This document shows, in pieces, positions 1 to 13,364 of a DNA stretch of 64,000 nucleotides; position 1 is the stretch's first letter, and each line of letters begins with the position of its first letter. The notes under the pieces were generated by a model. It was not told the DNA's origin and did no database searches. It saw nothing but the letters and a program-made list of their open reading frames with translations. Origin of the DNA: Megalobrama amblycephala (lineage: Eukaryota; Chordata; Actinopteri; Cypriniformes; Xenocyprididae); contig NC_063061.1 in assembly GCF_018812025.1 (NCBI RefSeq), forward strand, positions 6,313,796-6,377,795. Reading direction: 5' to 3'. The translations under genes were made by a program, and so were the position numbers.

Positions 1-214
1 GTTTTAATGTTCTCTTCATTTTTTTTTTTTTCTTTTCTTTCACATCGCAAGGACTCCATTTCAGCGCCGTTTCAAAGCAACACCCTCAGGTCATATACAC
101 AGCGAAGAAATCTGTATCTCGAGGAACAAAGAAAAGTTGGGGTACATGCATTTAGAAATTACATCTGCTGAAACAGTGGAGATTTAGAATGAGAAGTTGA
201 TGAAATATTGTCAT

Positions 215-235
215 TGTGTGTGTGTGTGTGTGTGT
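215..235. repeat. (GT)n microsatellite
   Basis: About ten GT dinucleotides in the presumed last intron of the GABA-A receptor gene, some 170 bp upstream of its terminal exon. Confidence 0.9.
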
Positions 236-408
236 CAGCCATCGCATTTCGGATGAAGTCTTGTAAATCTGTTATAGCTGTGACTTCACATGATCATTGC
301 ACCCGCATGAAAGGTTGAACGGAAGCAAATGCTGTTTGAGACAGTTTAGGGCCATCCGTTTGCTGCGGCCGCTCATGACCACCCCTCTCTGTCTTTTATC
401 GCCTTAAG

Positions 409-762
409 GTGGATGCATACGGAAACATTCTTCTCACCACTCTGGAGATGAACAACGAGGTGATGCCATCCGACGTAGGCAGCAGCGTCAGTGACTCAAG
501 GAACTCCGTCATGTCCTTTGACAGCTCCGGAGTGCAGTTCCGCAAGCCCATGGCTTCGCGGGACGGGTTCAGCCACCACTCGTTGGACCGCAGCGCCATG
601 CGCAGTCGTGCCAACTGCCGGCTAAGGAGGCGCTCGTCCAAGCTGAAGCTCAAAATCCCCAACTTGACGGATGTTAGCACCATTGACAAGTGGTCCCGGG
701 TCATTTTTCCTATCACTTTTGGATTCTTCAACCTTATCTATTGGTTGTATTATGTGAATTGA
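409..762 (+). CDS. gabrb4: GABA-A receptor beta-type subunit, terminal coding exon
   Basis: This is the last coding exon of a pentameric ligand-gated chloride channel subunit of the plasma membrane. It encodes 117 residues up to TGA at 760-762. The exon starts VDAYGNILL directly after a pyrimidine-rich acceptor ending in AG at 407-408. It covers the end of the large intracellular TM3-TM4 loop, with a Ser-rich stretch and a basic [12 protein letters not shown] segment like the phosphorylated loop of beta subunits. The invariant LTDV..IDKWSR motif follows, then TM4 (about residues 98-116) and the typical beta ending WLYYVN. Upstream exons lie outside the window. The family is clear. The beta4-like assignment is tentative and rests on its divergence from the highly conserved beta1-3 tails. 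The first codon is GTG because this is an internal exon, not a start. Confidence 0.9.
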   Translation: MDAYGNILLTTLEMNNEVMPSDVGSSVSDSRNSVMSFDSSGVQFRKPMASRDGFSHHSLDRSAMRSRANCRLRRRSSKLKLKIPNLTDVSTIDKWSRVIFPITFGFFNLIYWLYYVN

Positions 763-3700
763 TATGCGTTCCCCTAGGAAACATGGGCCATATTTTGAGA
801 GCACATTGAATTGGCTTTGATACAATTGGAAAATATGTGTACACATATAAAGTTGATACATATGTATATGCATATTTCTATATATTATATTTCTATATAC
901 ACACGCGTGTGTAAAATCTAAAGGACTTTTCTGGTGTAAAAAAACGTATTATATAGAATGACTTGAATGTTTAAGAATAATACAAGAGAAACATTTCAAG
1001 TATTTGAATTTCTTTTCCTTCTGAAACAAACGAACAAACAAATAACAAACGCCAGTCCCTTGTTCGAGGGTACGGAACTAAAGACTGCATGATATTTTCG
1101 CTAAAAGAAAAGATCGCAAGAGAAAAAGGACACATCTGAACGTCTCATCGGCTTTTTATTGATACTGTAATCGGCCTCTCGTAAACCGCAGCTCATGAAA
1201 TCAGAAGTGGCTTGTGCATTTCGGGGAGAGTCAACCGAGCAGGACCCCCAGACCCGATCCACTGCTTTCCCCCGTCCTCACGGAATTGTCCGTTTCTACA
1301 CTGTACAGCAACCTCTTTTGCAATTGTGTGTCATTCCTTGATTTTGCAAGTGACGAGCATTCTCTTTATCGGACCTCAGCTCTGGTCAATGGTTTACACT
1401 GGACGGCCATCTTGAGTTTCAACCAGTGCATCCGGCCCAGTGTCAGTACATTTCATTCCCTCTCGACCATTTTTCACAGATTCTCTTTTCTTTGCATTTT
1501 TGGGCTATCATCATATTTTCGGAGGGCGGCACCTAAACATGCTCTAGAGGTAGTTCATTAATAGATAATAAGCCACTGGTATGCTTCATTCATCAAGAAT
1601 TTAAGAAAATGAAGAAAAAAAAAGAAGAGAGAGAGTACATTCATACATTCAGTAGCCTTATTGCCATGGTCAGGTAGTATTGCTGTTCTTTCTTTACTCT
1701 TGTTCCTAGTGCATTTCATCTGTTCTATTGATACAGTATTCATGAACATCTTGTAGAGCTTTGTGTTGTTCGGAATGGAGGGAAACCCTTAGTGAGCTGT
1801 AATGTTTCTTTAGAACTTGGATTTGAAGTTAGTCCATCAACTATGTGAAAAATGTACAAAATAAGGAAAGAAAAGAAAAGATTCTTGTGTATTCAACAGG
1901 GGATGTGACCATGTTTTTATCTGTTTCATGTTTAAGTCAACCACTCTGACCATAGTGTGACCTGATATTGTATATATTCAGTCATTGTAGTGATCCATCC
2001 CAAGAATGATATACGCTGATGTTTTTAGTTTCTCTAAAATGTGCCTGTCTGAAACCTGAAGGATGTGTCCTCAGTTCATCAATCAGTGAAAGAGGGCCAG
2101 ATGACCCTTGATCTTTGACCTTTCACTTTAAGCACTGCAGACCCACCCACAGCTCTGACGTTTTGCATCTTGGGATTGAATCTCAAAGATGAATGACATC
2201 AGCATAATCAGGAAAAAAAAAAAAAAAGGAAAAAAAGAAAAAAAAAAAAGCTTCTGAGTCTTTTCGGGGCAAAATGACATGTACGATAAAAGCCATGAAC
2301 TGAAGTGACAACCAAAAAGGCCTATAATCCATTTCTCTTTTTTACCATTTACCTCTCGCCACCAGTTCTTTTGGGCTTCGCCTCATTTTGATTTACCTCA
2401 ACTTCATTGACACTTAGGTCGCCAGATCTCCATGTGACCACGAACTCAAATCCATATCAGTCCATCCACCATCCATATTCATTCAAATCTAATTTCTGGT
2501 AGTCTCTAGATGTCTCAATGCTCAGAGTAGATCGATGAGTAGAAGCATCCCAACAAAAGCTTCTCGAAGCAATGTTGGATCAGTTCTCGAAGATGTGGAT
2601 GAGAACTGAATTGCTGAATAACTGGGCAAGGGGACATTTAAAAGTGAGGAGGGTCCGGTGGTGCCTTGGGAACACGAGAGCCCTAGACTTGCTTGAGTTC
2701 CTTGAGGAGGATATTCTGAGCAGGCCTCAGACCTCAGAGCTCAACAGAGTCCCTTGGCTCTCGAGCCCCACACCAGACCTCACAAGAGTCTTATAGGTGT
2801 GAACCAACCACCAAATCACCAACAGATCACCGAATTCCATTGAGAAACAATGGAATAAGGGGAAACTAGAAGGCTGTACCTCAGGGTACTTGCGAGGTCC
2901 TGTGTTACATAGAAGCATATTTGAGGGATTTCCACTTATTGTGTTATTATTATTTGTTATTGTGAGCACGACCATAACACCTGTGCAAGGGAGCCAGTAC
3001 TCTCAAGTGCAAAGTGAGACATGCACAGTTGCATGCACAGTGTAGCAATTAAGTTAAGCGCAAATCTGCACTAAAAGAGGATGGAGGTCAGAGTGCTTTT
3101 CACGAGTAACCCTAGTTACTATGAGTGTAATGGGGGTGCCTTGGCCAATTACAACTCCCAGTTGGCATTCAAGATGCTGCAATGCTTTGCCAATGAGGGT
3201 TCAAAGGCAGAGTAGTTAGTTACTGATTTGGTATCATTAGTATACACATTTAATCTATACTGTTTAGATATGAATTTACAATGTAGACCAGACCTTTTAA
3301 GCTACAGTATCAATCCAACGCTACTAGTGCAGTGATTAGCGATAAGTTGAAAATGCCAACTCAACCATTAGCCAACATTTCACTTACTGTATTCAAGGGA
3401 ACCAGATCAGTTAGAAGGAAGAATGTTTTTGTTTTCTGAGACTGGAAAATAGAGTTTGTGTTGCCTTTGACACATCGGAAAAGGTGGGATATACATTGTT
3501 TCACTATTAACTGGTAGGACTGCACAATTAAAATGATGTTGATATATTTTTGTATTAGATATTACTGCTCTAAGTTATCAATCGGTGTTAATGTGCGCTC
3601 TAATTTTTATCTTTTGAGCGACTAATGATAGAGCAAAAAAATGCATACAGTATATCATAATCATAACCAGTGGTTAGGTATTTTATTCATGAGAATAATT

Positions 3701-4974
3701 AGAAATACTTAGAAGTAGTTGGTACAATGCACATAAGTTAGCGCCCATTTACTACATAGCGTTCTAGTAGACTTGCTGGCACTATGCAGTCTTTCTCACT
3801 AATGATCAGTTTATTGTTCCACAGGGTAACCTGAATCACTATTGGTCCATGCGTCCTGACCAATCACGATAGGCAAGGATTGAGTTTTTCGATAGAGAGG
3901 GGATTAGCAACATGCTAATGCAGCCATACTGTGCCACTGAGACATGCTGGATGTTGAATTTGTTCAAGTGGATATTGTGTTGATCATCAACATGTTCTTG
4001 TAGCACCAGCACTCTGTTAATTCACAGTGAGCTTACAACTAGAACAGCTTTTTGGAAAGATTCTGGTTTGTGGGCATTTGTCCCTGCAGGATTTGCCTTA
4101 ACAAGATCACTAAGCATTTTCATGAAATATTTCTGAGCAATACAATGCAAATACAACAAAGTTCATGTGAGAGTGATTCTCTTTTAACTCAATTCAAGCC
4201 TTAAACATGGTTACAGAGCATTATAATTTGATCATTGGACATTCGGGGTACAATTCACTTATCAGTTCTAGATCCTTAAAGGAAAATATAGTGACAAAGT
4301 AGTTCCCTCAAATGTCTCACCCAGGTACTTTGACTATGTTTCCACTGCTTAACCTCAGAACCATGAAGTGTAGAAGCAAATATTTATCCAGGTTTAGCAT
4401 TACGTTGTCTTTCCATTTGTCAAACCTCAGAGCAAAAAAGTAAAGAATTTTATTATCCTCGTAATTTACCCTTCGCAGGGAGTTTGACTGACAGGTGATC
4501 TAACCAATCATTACGCAGAATCCGCCGTTTCGTTCGACGAAGCAGTCAGGGAAGTTGGTAGAGGAGTCGGTGGACTTGAACTTAAAAAAAAATGGCGTGT
4601 ACTGACATTTTTCTGCCGTTGAAATAACATTCCTTCTGATGTTCATTCATGTTTATTTGATGCTATAACTTAACTAGTAGGAAGAGATGATCAATTTACG
4701 AGGTGCTTGAACTGAGGCGCTACAGTGATCTGTCACGACACATTAAAGAGACACCAAACAGTATTTATTGTTTAAATGTCTCTTAAAATGTACAAAATTT
4801 GAGATTTTGTTTCATACCAAAGTAACCTGCTCTCCCGTCTGTCGATGCGTTGTCAGTGTCCTCTTTGCTCCGCAATGTATTTTTCACCCTTTTTTTCACT
4901 TTTTCACTCACGGCATGGCTTGTTGGACGCAGCAACAGTAACTAAGGGGGCGGGTCTTTGCGAATGGTCAATTG

Positions 4975-5487
4975 CATCTTTATATCTCACTTTTATAATT
5001 GCGCCTAGATATATATCTTTTTATTCTGTTAATTGCACATTTATATCTAATGTTATTCATAATTTAGCATAATTGTAACATTTATCTTACAATTTCAACT
5101 TTATTTTCTGTAATTGTGCATATAGTTCTCGTAATTGCAACTATATCTCAAAATTATCATATTATTTCTCGTAGCCTAACTGCAATCTCACATCGCTGTA
5201 AAAAATTCTTTTCAAGATTTGTTATCTAACATTTTTTCTTTTGTTAAATAAACTTAGATAATGTGGTTCAGATAACATAATTTTTTGAGTTTCTGTTGAT
5301 TAAACCAGTCGCCTTCATTGTATTAACTCAAATTTTTAATTTCAGTGAACTCAAAATTTTAAGGCAACCAGGTAACTTACTTTAAGTTGAACCAACAATT
5401 CTTTTTTGCAGTACAGTTGCGACTTTATATTTCATAATATTGACTATTTTCCGTAATTGCAAATTTATTTCTTAGAATTGCATCTCG

Positions 5488-5488
<1 letters not shown>
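4975..5488. repeat. Degenerate short-period repeat (AATTGC / TATATCTC) with an embedded dispersed repeat
   Basis: Recurrent variants of AATTGCAACTTTATATCTC occur every 20-40 bp at 4980-5190 and again at 5405-5485. They are interrupted at about 5205-5415 by a sequence with inverted AACTCAAA/TTTTGAGT patches that looks like a small inserted MITE. No coding content. Confidence 0.45.

Positions 5489-5489
<1 letters not shown>

Positions 5490-5553
<64 letters not shown>
5490..5553. repeat. (TC)n(CA)n compound microsatellite
   Basis: About 26 TC units run directly into six CA units. Confidence 0.95.
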
Positions 5554-5555
<2 letters not shown>

Positions 5556-8500
5556 AATGAGTTTTATCCAAGATATCTGGTTCTGAGTTTTGTGAGTGGA
5601 AACATGGCTAGTGCAGTAGTTCACATTAGAATGTGATATGAATAAAAGTGGATTAGATGACAAGTAGCAGAACAAAATTTTCCTAGAAAATGGACACACA
5701 GCCTAACTACTAATTTATTTATAGTTAGCCTGCTTGCCCAGTTTGTTAAGTCTGCAACCTACTGCTGTATAAAAACACTGATAGCTGTATCAGCACAAGT
5801 TGCTGTTCTTGAAATACATTCTTAGCTATCAAGGTAATTATACACTCTCACATATGTTCCACTGAGGGAGTTGGTGCATGCAACAAATCATTCTAGCATT
5901 TTAGCCTTTTATTTGAAAGTGTATTATTTCACCATAGTGCTAGGATAGATTAATTGTTAAAACCAATTTGCCAGTTTACAAGGGTCATTTGGCCAAAATA
6001 CTCAGATAAATGTAGCAGCGCTCGGTTAGGGAGGGTGACGGTAGTTGATTCATGGCAGTCTTTGTTCTTTCTTCTTCTTTTTTTTTTTTTCTTTCTTTTT
6101 TTTTATTAAAATAATTTAGTTTTTGTAATCTTAATTTCAAAATCACATGCAGACTGAATCCACATGGTTGTCTATTTTTTACTCATACAACTTTTGCTGT
6201 GTCTTTTGTTGTGTATTTGTTTTATATGATAATAGTTGATCTTGAAGGTTGGTGAATCTGTTACAAGTCTATCGAAGAATTTGGTTTAAATTTGTGACAG
6301 AAATTGCTGCTAATTAGCTAGTGATGAGCAAATCAGGGTTCAGTCGGGACCATCTTAAGATACATGTATAATTTCTAGCATTTGGCCATTATTTGCCACC
6401 TTAAAACTGTGTTTGAAAAGAAATGGGCCCTTCATGTCTATATTTGTGACAACTAATCTTGCACACTCTCTGAAGAATAGTGGCTCAGCCATAGATACAC
6501 TGTTAAAAAAAAGGCAGACTCCATCTATCGAGATGGACGTTATTCAGGAAATAATGGAAATTTAGGGCAATCGTGAACAGAATTGTGTAAAGGTAGCATA
6601 CTCTTGAGCGTGGATGGGATTGTTGGCCTTTTTTTTTTTTTTTTTTGGAGAATGTGACTCATCGTAATACTAAAGTATGATTTCTTCAGTGTAATTTGAT
6701 ATCTGGTTAGGAGACAGGGGACGCATTTTCCTTTTGCCTTGCACTTTGCTTGAGTTTTAGACAAATATATTGTTTTCGTTCTTTTTTCAAAAGAGCTTTG
6801 CACAACTTCTATTGGGACTCAATGCTAATGTGTTCTGATGAAAATGGAGGACATAATTATCTACGCACTTCACACAAATCACCCCATATGCTCACTTCCA
6901 CATTTTCATACCATTAACATAACTCAACAAATCATCGAATAGCTTTTACTCGAGTACATTGTTTTTGTCTTTTGCTACATCCACCCATGATGCAGGAGAA
7001 AAGGAAGTACAAAAACTGTTGAACTGATTTTAATGTGAATTTTTCTTGCCTCTTGTGTATATGTGTAATTACATGTGAATTGTATTGTAAATATGATATC
7101 TTTCACTTATATTTCTTAATGCATGAACAAAACAGGGCAGTTGGTAATAACAGCTAGCCTCAATGCTACTGGCATGGACAGCTTTTGCAGCACCGGCATA
7201 ACTTCTGCAAACGAAACCTATCTCTGAAGAAAAAAAAAGAAAAAAGACAAAGAAGAGGAGAAAAACTCACAAAAAGATACCGGTTTTGTTTTGCATGTCT
7301 TACGTTTTCGGAAAGGTTTATTTTCGTAATTTCTTTTCTATTCTAAAATTGGCAATTCATATCACCCTCACATACAAGGAAGGGAAGCGTTTCTTCTTCT
7401 TGTACACAGAGATCGAACCAAACACTGTAAATCTTAAATTAAATATAGAAAAGAAAATGAAAAATACTATCTATATCAGAGAATTATGGAGAAAATGATT
7501 CATGGAATTCATCCTAAAAAAAACAAAAATTAAAAAAAGAGAAATATGCGAAGAATATGCACATTTTCATCCTCTCTTGCTTTTTTTGAAATATATATAT
7601 CACATAGAGTCGAGAGTAGATAGACACACCTATTAAGCCATTAGTTCAAACTAGACTAGACCTGCTTACATCTTGTTGAACAAAACAGCAAGTTAAAGTC
7701 TCATGCCATGAGAATGCACGACTGGCAATGCAAATTCTCAGAGTTTGTTAAAATGTATGGGCCAGTAACTTTGCTGTGCTGACTTTCTTTGCACCAGGAT
7801 ACTGATATAGCGAATTATAACACATAAACACAGCACACACACACAAGTAAAGTACTAACCTGAAGTGAAAAATCCCCCCCCCAAAAAAAATAAAAAGAAA
7901 TTGGCAAATATCTAGGGCAACCGCTTCATACCTAATTTGAGAGTTCAGTCGCTATTCAGTACTGTTTCGTTTCATTTCTAGTTGCCTGTATTTGTTGTAT
8001 TCTTTAAATGAATGGTTTACTCTTATTGTTGATGTTTTCTCATAGAAAGGAAATATATTTCTACTTTACATCCTGCCCTGAAAGTAAAATGCATTCTGTT
8101 TATGTGTTGTACTGGTTTTGTTCTCATTAAGCTCTTGGTTTGATTCTGTTGAACTATTGAGGTGTGATGATTTTTGATGATCCATTTGGGGGTATGATTT
8201 GTCTTCATGAAATCAACATTTGTAAAGTAAAAGGTTGTATTTTCTTCTTTACTTTTTGGTTTCCTTTTCTTTCTTTTCTTTTTGTCAGTGCCAATTAATG
8301 TAATGGTGTCGGTCAGCTTTTCTAGGTGTTTGAGCAAAATGTGTTTTTTACTAATACAAGATGTTACAGTATGTGGTACAAAAAAGGGTTATAAGTAACC
8401 AACTGACTTTTTACAAATAAAGGCTTATACAGTAAAGAAAGACAACGCAGAAGTCTTTTCATTTGCCATTTGTGGACTATCGGTTGCATTTCTTTTCTTT

Positions 8501-8654
8501 TGACTGTTGGTTTAAACTAATTAGTCCCCAAATGGTAAATCATGTATGTTTTTAGAACATGATGTGAGGAGAGACATTCAAACTATTAGAACAAAAGTGG
8601 TCTTCACATTGTCATTTTCTTTTCCTTCTGTTTTATAAAGGGCTGCAGAGAAGT

Positions 8655-8672
8655 ATATATATATATATAAAA

Positions 8673-8699
<27 letters not shown>
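8655..8699. repeat. (TA)n microsatellite
   Basis: Alternating TA tract interrupted once by AAAA. Confidence 0.9.
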
Positions 8700-8703
<4 letters not shown>

Positions 8704-9455
8704 AGACCATAGCAATGTCTTGTATGTTCACTTTCAATTTAATTATAATCGTGACACATTACTAAAGATACACCTCGCGCCAAAACCCTTGGTCCTGAAT
8801 AAAATACCATCAGAACACCAGCTGGAAGAGTGTAATCTTTGCCCCATAACAACAATAGTCTGGATGCTCATATTTACCAAAATTCTGCAAGAGAATCAGG
8901 GATCCCATATGCCGTAAAACAGTATAAATTCAGGAAATACCCATCTGCAATGCAGTGAACAGTAAAGGCTGTGTTCTTTCATTTCACTTGTCCATTGTTT
9001 GTGAAATCTGCTCAATTTAACACTGATTATTGGAGTTGCTCTTTACTATTTTAGCGTCATTGTGTAGATATCTGAAACGTTAAATGAATAGGATACAAAC
9101 TGGTGTCTTATTACTTGTTTTAATCATTAGATGCACCAATTCCATTTTTGTAAAGTGAGAACAGATATGTTTGATAAACTATCATCTAACAAAATTCTGG
9201 CCTGTCCAACCTGTTGTTCATACAACAGTTTCATCATTTTGACATAAATAAGTTTCAAAATTTATTCAAAATTTAATTGAATAAATTTCAAATTGTATTC
9301 AATGCATTAAAATAAAAACTATTATTTGTAATTAAATATTATTAATGATCAGAAACGATGTTTAACGCATTTCGTGCAAGACCATTACCACATGATTTAC
9401 CCTTACAACATTTTTAATAAGTATACAGTAATAAAGTACTTACAAATCAGTTGCA
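8700..9455. other. Intergenic AT-rich stretch
   Basis: I see no gene, terminal repeat or recognisable element here. Confidence 0.5.
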
Positions 9456-9805
9456 AACTATTAGTTTATAGTTAATTCATAGTTAATATATTGTAGTCTC
9501 TACATTGTTAATATATCGATAGGCTCTGAGTTCTTCATTCATTATCACTGTAATTAACACAATTATTATTGTTTATTTAGCTCATATTTAAAGAGTTAGA
9601 TAATGTTTTTGTATGCTTTGTTAAATAGTTCTCACTTTAGATTAGGTCATGAAAAATTGTAAAAATGTCATTATTGAAGTGCTTTAAACCAACATGTATT
9701 AGACATTAATTGCATTAGTATTAAGTGTTCCTTAAAATGTTTACAAATGCATTATGCATATATATAAAAACATAAAATAAATCTTAAGCTAAACATAACC
9801 TAAGC

Positions 9806-9837
<32 letters not shown>

Positions 9838-9952
9838 GTGCTTCATAACGAACACTTAATACTAATGCAATTAATGTCCAATAAAGGTTGGTTTATTAAT
9901 GACATTTTCCCATTTTCCGTGACCTAATCTAAAGTGAGAACTACTGTAGTCA

Positions 9953-10041
9953 ACATTTGAAGTGGATCAAAACCTTTAATCAAAGTTGTCCTAAAACCTT
10001 CTTCAACTTTGATGAAATGTTTTGATCCACTTCAAATGTTG
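9953..10041. repeat. Small hairpin MITE
   Basis: Two arms of about 38 nt (CAACATTTGAAGTGGATCAA and its complement) face each other across a short CT-rich loop. It sits within one arm of the larger fold-back and therefore inserted later. Confidence 0.7.
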
Positions 10042-10136
10042 TCTGCTGTATTTACTCTTAATAACTAATTAACAATTTCTTTACTACTGGTTTAAAATAC
10101 TGTACATTGTTTATAAACTAAAAAATGCCGGGATAT

Positions 10137-10262
10137 TTCAACTCAAATTTGAGTCAAATATGTACACACCCAAATGTTGGGTTAAAAATTTAATGTAAAA
10201 AATTAACCCAACAGCTGGGTTTGTCCATATTTGACCCAAATTTTTACCCATTTTTTTAGAAT
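10137..10262. repeat. TGGGTT-type MITE fragment
   Basis: Inverted blocks of CCCAAATGTTGGGTTAA and AACCCAACAGCTGGGTTTG resemble the ends of the larger element at 14843-16232. Confidence 0.45.
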
Positions 10263-10444
10263 GTATGGTTAATAAGTTGTTATCAAAGCATAAAAAACCT
10301 AATATTTTATGAGCTAATTAAACAATAACTTAATTAATTGCAGTGACATGAATGAATGAAGTTGTATATAGCCTATTAATATATTAACAATGTAGAGACT
10401 ACATTATATAAACTATGGATTTAACTTTAAACTAATAGTATGTT

Positions 10445-11700
10445 AATGATTATTTTTAAATATATATATGTGTGTTTTTGAATACAATAACTGGTAACAG
10501 GGTTTCAAAATGTGCAGACCTCATTTAAAACGTATTAAAAATACAAAAGCTCATGAAGGTTAAGCACCTCCTTTCACTGGCTGTTTGTTGTAAGTTTCAG
10601 GCACTATTTTGTACCCTATTCATGGACGGTGCCAGTTGACATTACTAGTGAATCTCTGAAATGGTACAGATGTGCCAGTACTATTTCACTTCAAAGACAC
10701 TGACTTCTGTACATGCAGAGGTTTGGAATCCCACACAGGACAGGGGGGCTAGGTCAGGTCTCTCTTGTAAAAGAGATCATTTGATCTCAATAGGACTTTC
10801 TGGTAAAATAAAGGTATAATAAAATAAAATAAATAGCCATTCTGCCCCTGAGCGGAACATGGTTTCTCCCCATCTACTGTACTTACGGCAGGTTGTATAC
10901 TTGACTGATGTGCAAAGCACAACGCTATCCCAAAAGAATGCAGTAGTCAAGAAACTAAGACTCTTTCTCAAGACTTTGTTCCTTAAATGTAGCTATCTTC
11001 TTTTCATGTCCATGTAGTTAACCAGTGACGCATTAAAGGGAGGGAGGGGGATGCGAGACAGAGGAAAAAGAAAGATCCTATATAGGATCTTGAGGGAAAT
11101 ACAGAGTTGTTGTTTTTTGCGCTCCATCTTGCCTTAGTAAACTTTGAAAATGTTCCCAGTGGAGGAGAGGCACTTATGGGGCTGGGAGTGCAGAGATCTG
11201 TTGGGAAGATGGAAGCGGAGCACTGAACTAGATCAGCGAAATGTGCTGGCCATTTCCTTGTTCTATTGTCAGCACTCCATAAAAAAACATCAAATATTGA
11301 GAGGGTGCATTAACATGGGCCAGAAATTGATGGCTGCTCCGATGAGGGGTAAAAAATCAGATGAAAACAGTCAAAGAGGTGGAAGATGCCATCTTGGCTC
11401 TACTGCTGGACAGTTTTCTCCATCTTGAAAAGCAGAGGTCTGTCAGGTTTGGTATGTGAAAACAAGTAGAAATTCTGTTTATCTATTCTCTTTTTTTTTC
11501 ATTTTTATTGATAGTATTAAAATAGATGGATGCTTGATAAATACACAATAATCAAATTTTGTGTTTTCTAACATATTAATGCACCATTTGCAACACGAAA
11601 TGGAATTGCAATTGTTTTCAAACACATTTTCCCCGAACTGTTCCTCTGTCTTCCAATGGTCTGGAAAACTTATAAATCTTATGAATCAGAATGCAGAACT
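10445..11700. other. Intergenic region with a possible SINE-like tail
   Basis: No supported gene. At 10763-10826 an AGAGATCATTTGATCTC stem followed by AATAAAGG and an AAATA-rich tail looks like the 3' end of a dispersed retroelement. A perfect 20-bp palindrome lies at 11072-11091. An open frame at 11144-11428 (94 codons) has no features I recognise. Confidence 0.35.
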
Positions 11701-11707
11701 TTCTTAA

Positions 11708-12298
11708 AGGGGGCCTTGATTATGATTTCACTTTTTTAACTTTAGTTAGTGTGTAATGTTGTTGTTTGAGCATAAACAACATCTGCAAAGTTACAACGCT
11801 CAAAGTTCAATGCAAAGGGAGATATTTTATTTTAAATAAATCTCTTTTTAAGTACTACGAAGAGTTGTTGTAGTGGAGTGTTGTTGCCAAACTACATAAA
11901 TTTATCCACTAACCGTTCAGAAACGTCCAGTTTCATTCTAAAAGTTGTAACTTCTTCCTGAGTCTCTCCATCAGTGTCGACTCCGGTTTGAACAATGTAA
12001 GACTGAACACCGTTACTGACAATCCTCATTTTGGCTGCGTGAGATTCTCCAGCTTTGTTGTTGTTGAGCTGTTAAAGCTCCGCCCTCTTTTGGAAAGGGG
12101 GCGGGAGCAGCAGCTCATTTGCATTTAAAGGGACACACACAAAAATGGCATGTTTTTGCTCACACCCAAATAGGGGCAAATTTGACAAGCTATAATAAAT
12201 TATATGTGGGGTATTTTGAGCTGAAACTTCACAGACACATTCTGGGGAAGCCAGAGACTTAGATTAGACATTGTAAAAAGGGGCGTAATAGGTCCTCT
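11708..12298. mobile_element. TTAA-flanked non-autonomous DNA element (piggyBac-like MITE)
   Basis: The element is bounded by TTAA on both sides (11704-11707 and 12299-12302) with imperfect inverted ends (AGGGGGCCTT and AGGTCCTCT). Its right-hand 90 bp share the block GGGGTATTTTGAGCTGAAAC and following bases with the elements at 15197 and 33149, so it is a divergent relative. It has no transposase. TTAA duplication is the hallmark of piggyBac transposition; the superfamily call rests on that alone. Confidence 0.6.
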
Positions 12299-12428
12299 TT
12301 AAGGATTATAAGTGCACTTGTAATTTTTTTAAAAATGATAAAAATTTTGAATAAACACTGCAACATTGCAAACAAAATATCATTTTTTTTTTTTTTTTTT
12401 TCATGGCGACTTTAAGAATGTTTCTTAA

Positions 12429-12869
12429 AGGTAGGGTAGGTAATTTTTTTTTATAAACATTTTTTGTTATGCTGGATGAAACTCTCTCCACATCCTGATA
12501 GCAATCAACAATAGAAGTGGTCTAAATATATAAAAAATAAATAAATAAATAAATCATATTCACGCCACATCATAACCGTAATTACGAGATGGCAACCCGT
12601 GACATTCTGCCGAAATGAATCTGCATCAGTCAGATGGTACAAGTGAGAGCTCTGTAAGTTGTTTACGTTCAATATTATTGTAATGTTATGTGCTTTGAGA
12701 CATGAGGTAATTTAACGGCATCTCTCATGACTCTTTGCAGACTCTGCTGTGTGCGTTCATGTCTTATGAAGGAGGCTTGGCTTTGGGGACGCTCTAAAGG
12801 AAGGCGGGATCTTATGCTTTCACAGCTAGCTTGCTATTGCTAACCTCTCTGAAACTGCCTACCCTACCT
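12429..12869. mobile_element. TTAA-flanked MITE with AGGTAGGGTAGG ends
   Basis: TTAA lies on each side (12425-12428 and 12870-12873). The perfect terminal inverted repeats are AGGTAGGGTAGG and CCTACCCTACCT. It is 441 bp long with no coding capacity. It lies only about 125 bp from the previous TTAA element but has different ends, so it is a separate family. Confidence 0.75.
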
Positions 12870-12873
12870 TTAA

Positions 12874-13321
12874 GTTGTTGTTTAGATATTTCTGATGGAA
12901 AATAAGACAATTTTTCAGAGGATTACTGGGTTTTATCAACAGTAAACATGCTCTGTTTCATACAATTTTGAGATTTCTGGCATCTTATTTTGTTTTATGT
13001 ATTGTCATTTCATTTTGCATACACATGCTTTATCAACCACTGGCCATCTGTTCTCTGAATATCTGTATTGGTGGCATTGAGCACTAGTGTTGTGATGACA
13101 GACAATTCATGGAAAAGCATACGGTGTTGTTAGCAGAAGGACTGATATTTCACTCGATGGTCAAAGCTATTATGTTGTGCCTTTCGATTCAAGTAATGGT
13201 GTCTGCTCAAAATGTAAAAGAGAGGATGAAGATTTACTTTGGGCAGTATGACTAAAAATTACGTGCCTTAGAGGTTGTCCCACATATCTCCAATGCACAC
13301 ATTACACGCATGCATAAATAT

Positions 13322-13364
<43 letters not shown>

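Larger units (their letters stand above)
763..8440 (+). other. Possible long 3' UTR / downstream region of the GABA receptor gene
   Basis: There is no convincing ORF in this 7.7 kb. It is mostly unique AT-rich sequence with A-runs, a (TC)n tract and one degenerate repeat patch (about 4975-5550). AATAAA hexamers occur at about 5248 and 8417. The latter follows a stretch with few recognisable repeats and would be a reasonable polyadenylation site. Neuronal receptor genes often have long 3' UTRs, but nothing here proves transcription. Confidence 0.3.
9456..10441. repeat. Composite fold-back (inverted-repeat) element
   Basis: The left arm (about 9456-9735) reads as the reverse complement of blocks at 9850-9945 and 10276-10440. 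Matching blocks include the (T)ATATTAACAATGTAGAGACTAC segment and the CACTTTAGATTAGGTCA segment. The loop holds a (GT)n tract (9806-9840). The right arm is split by a separate hairpin (9953-10041) and by a patch rich in AACCCA/TGGGTT (10137-10262). This is a non-coding, MITE-like structure with later insertions. Confidence 0.65.
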
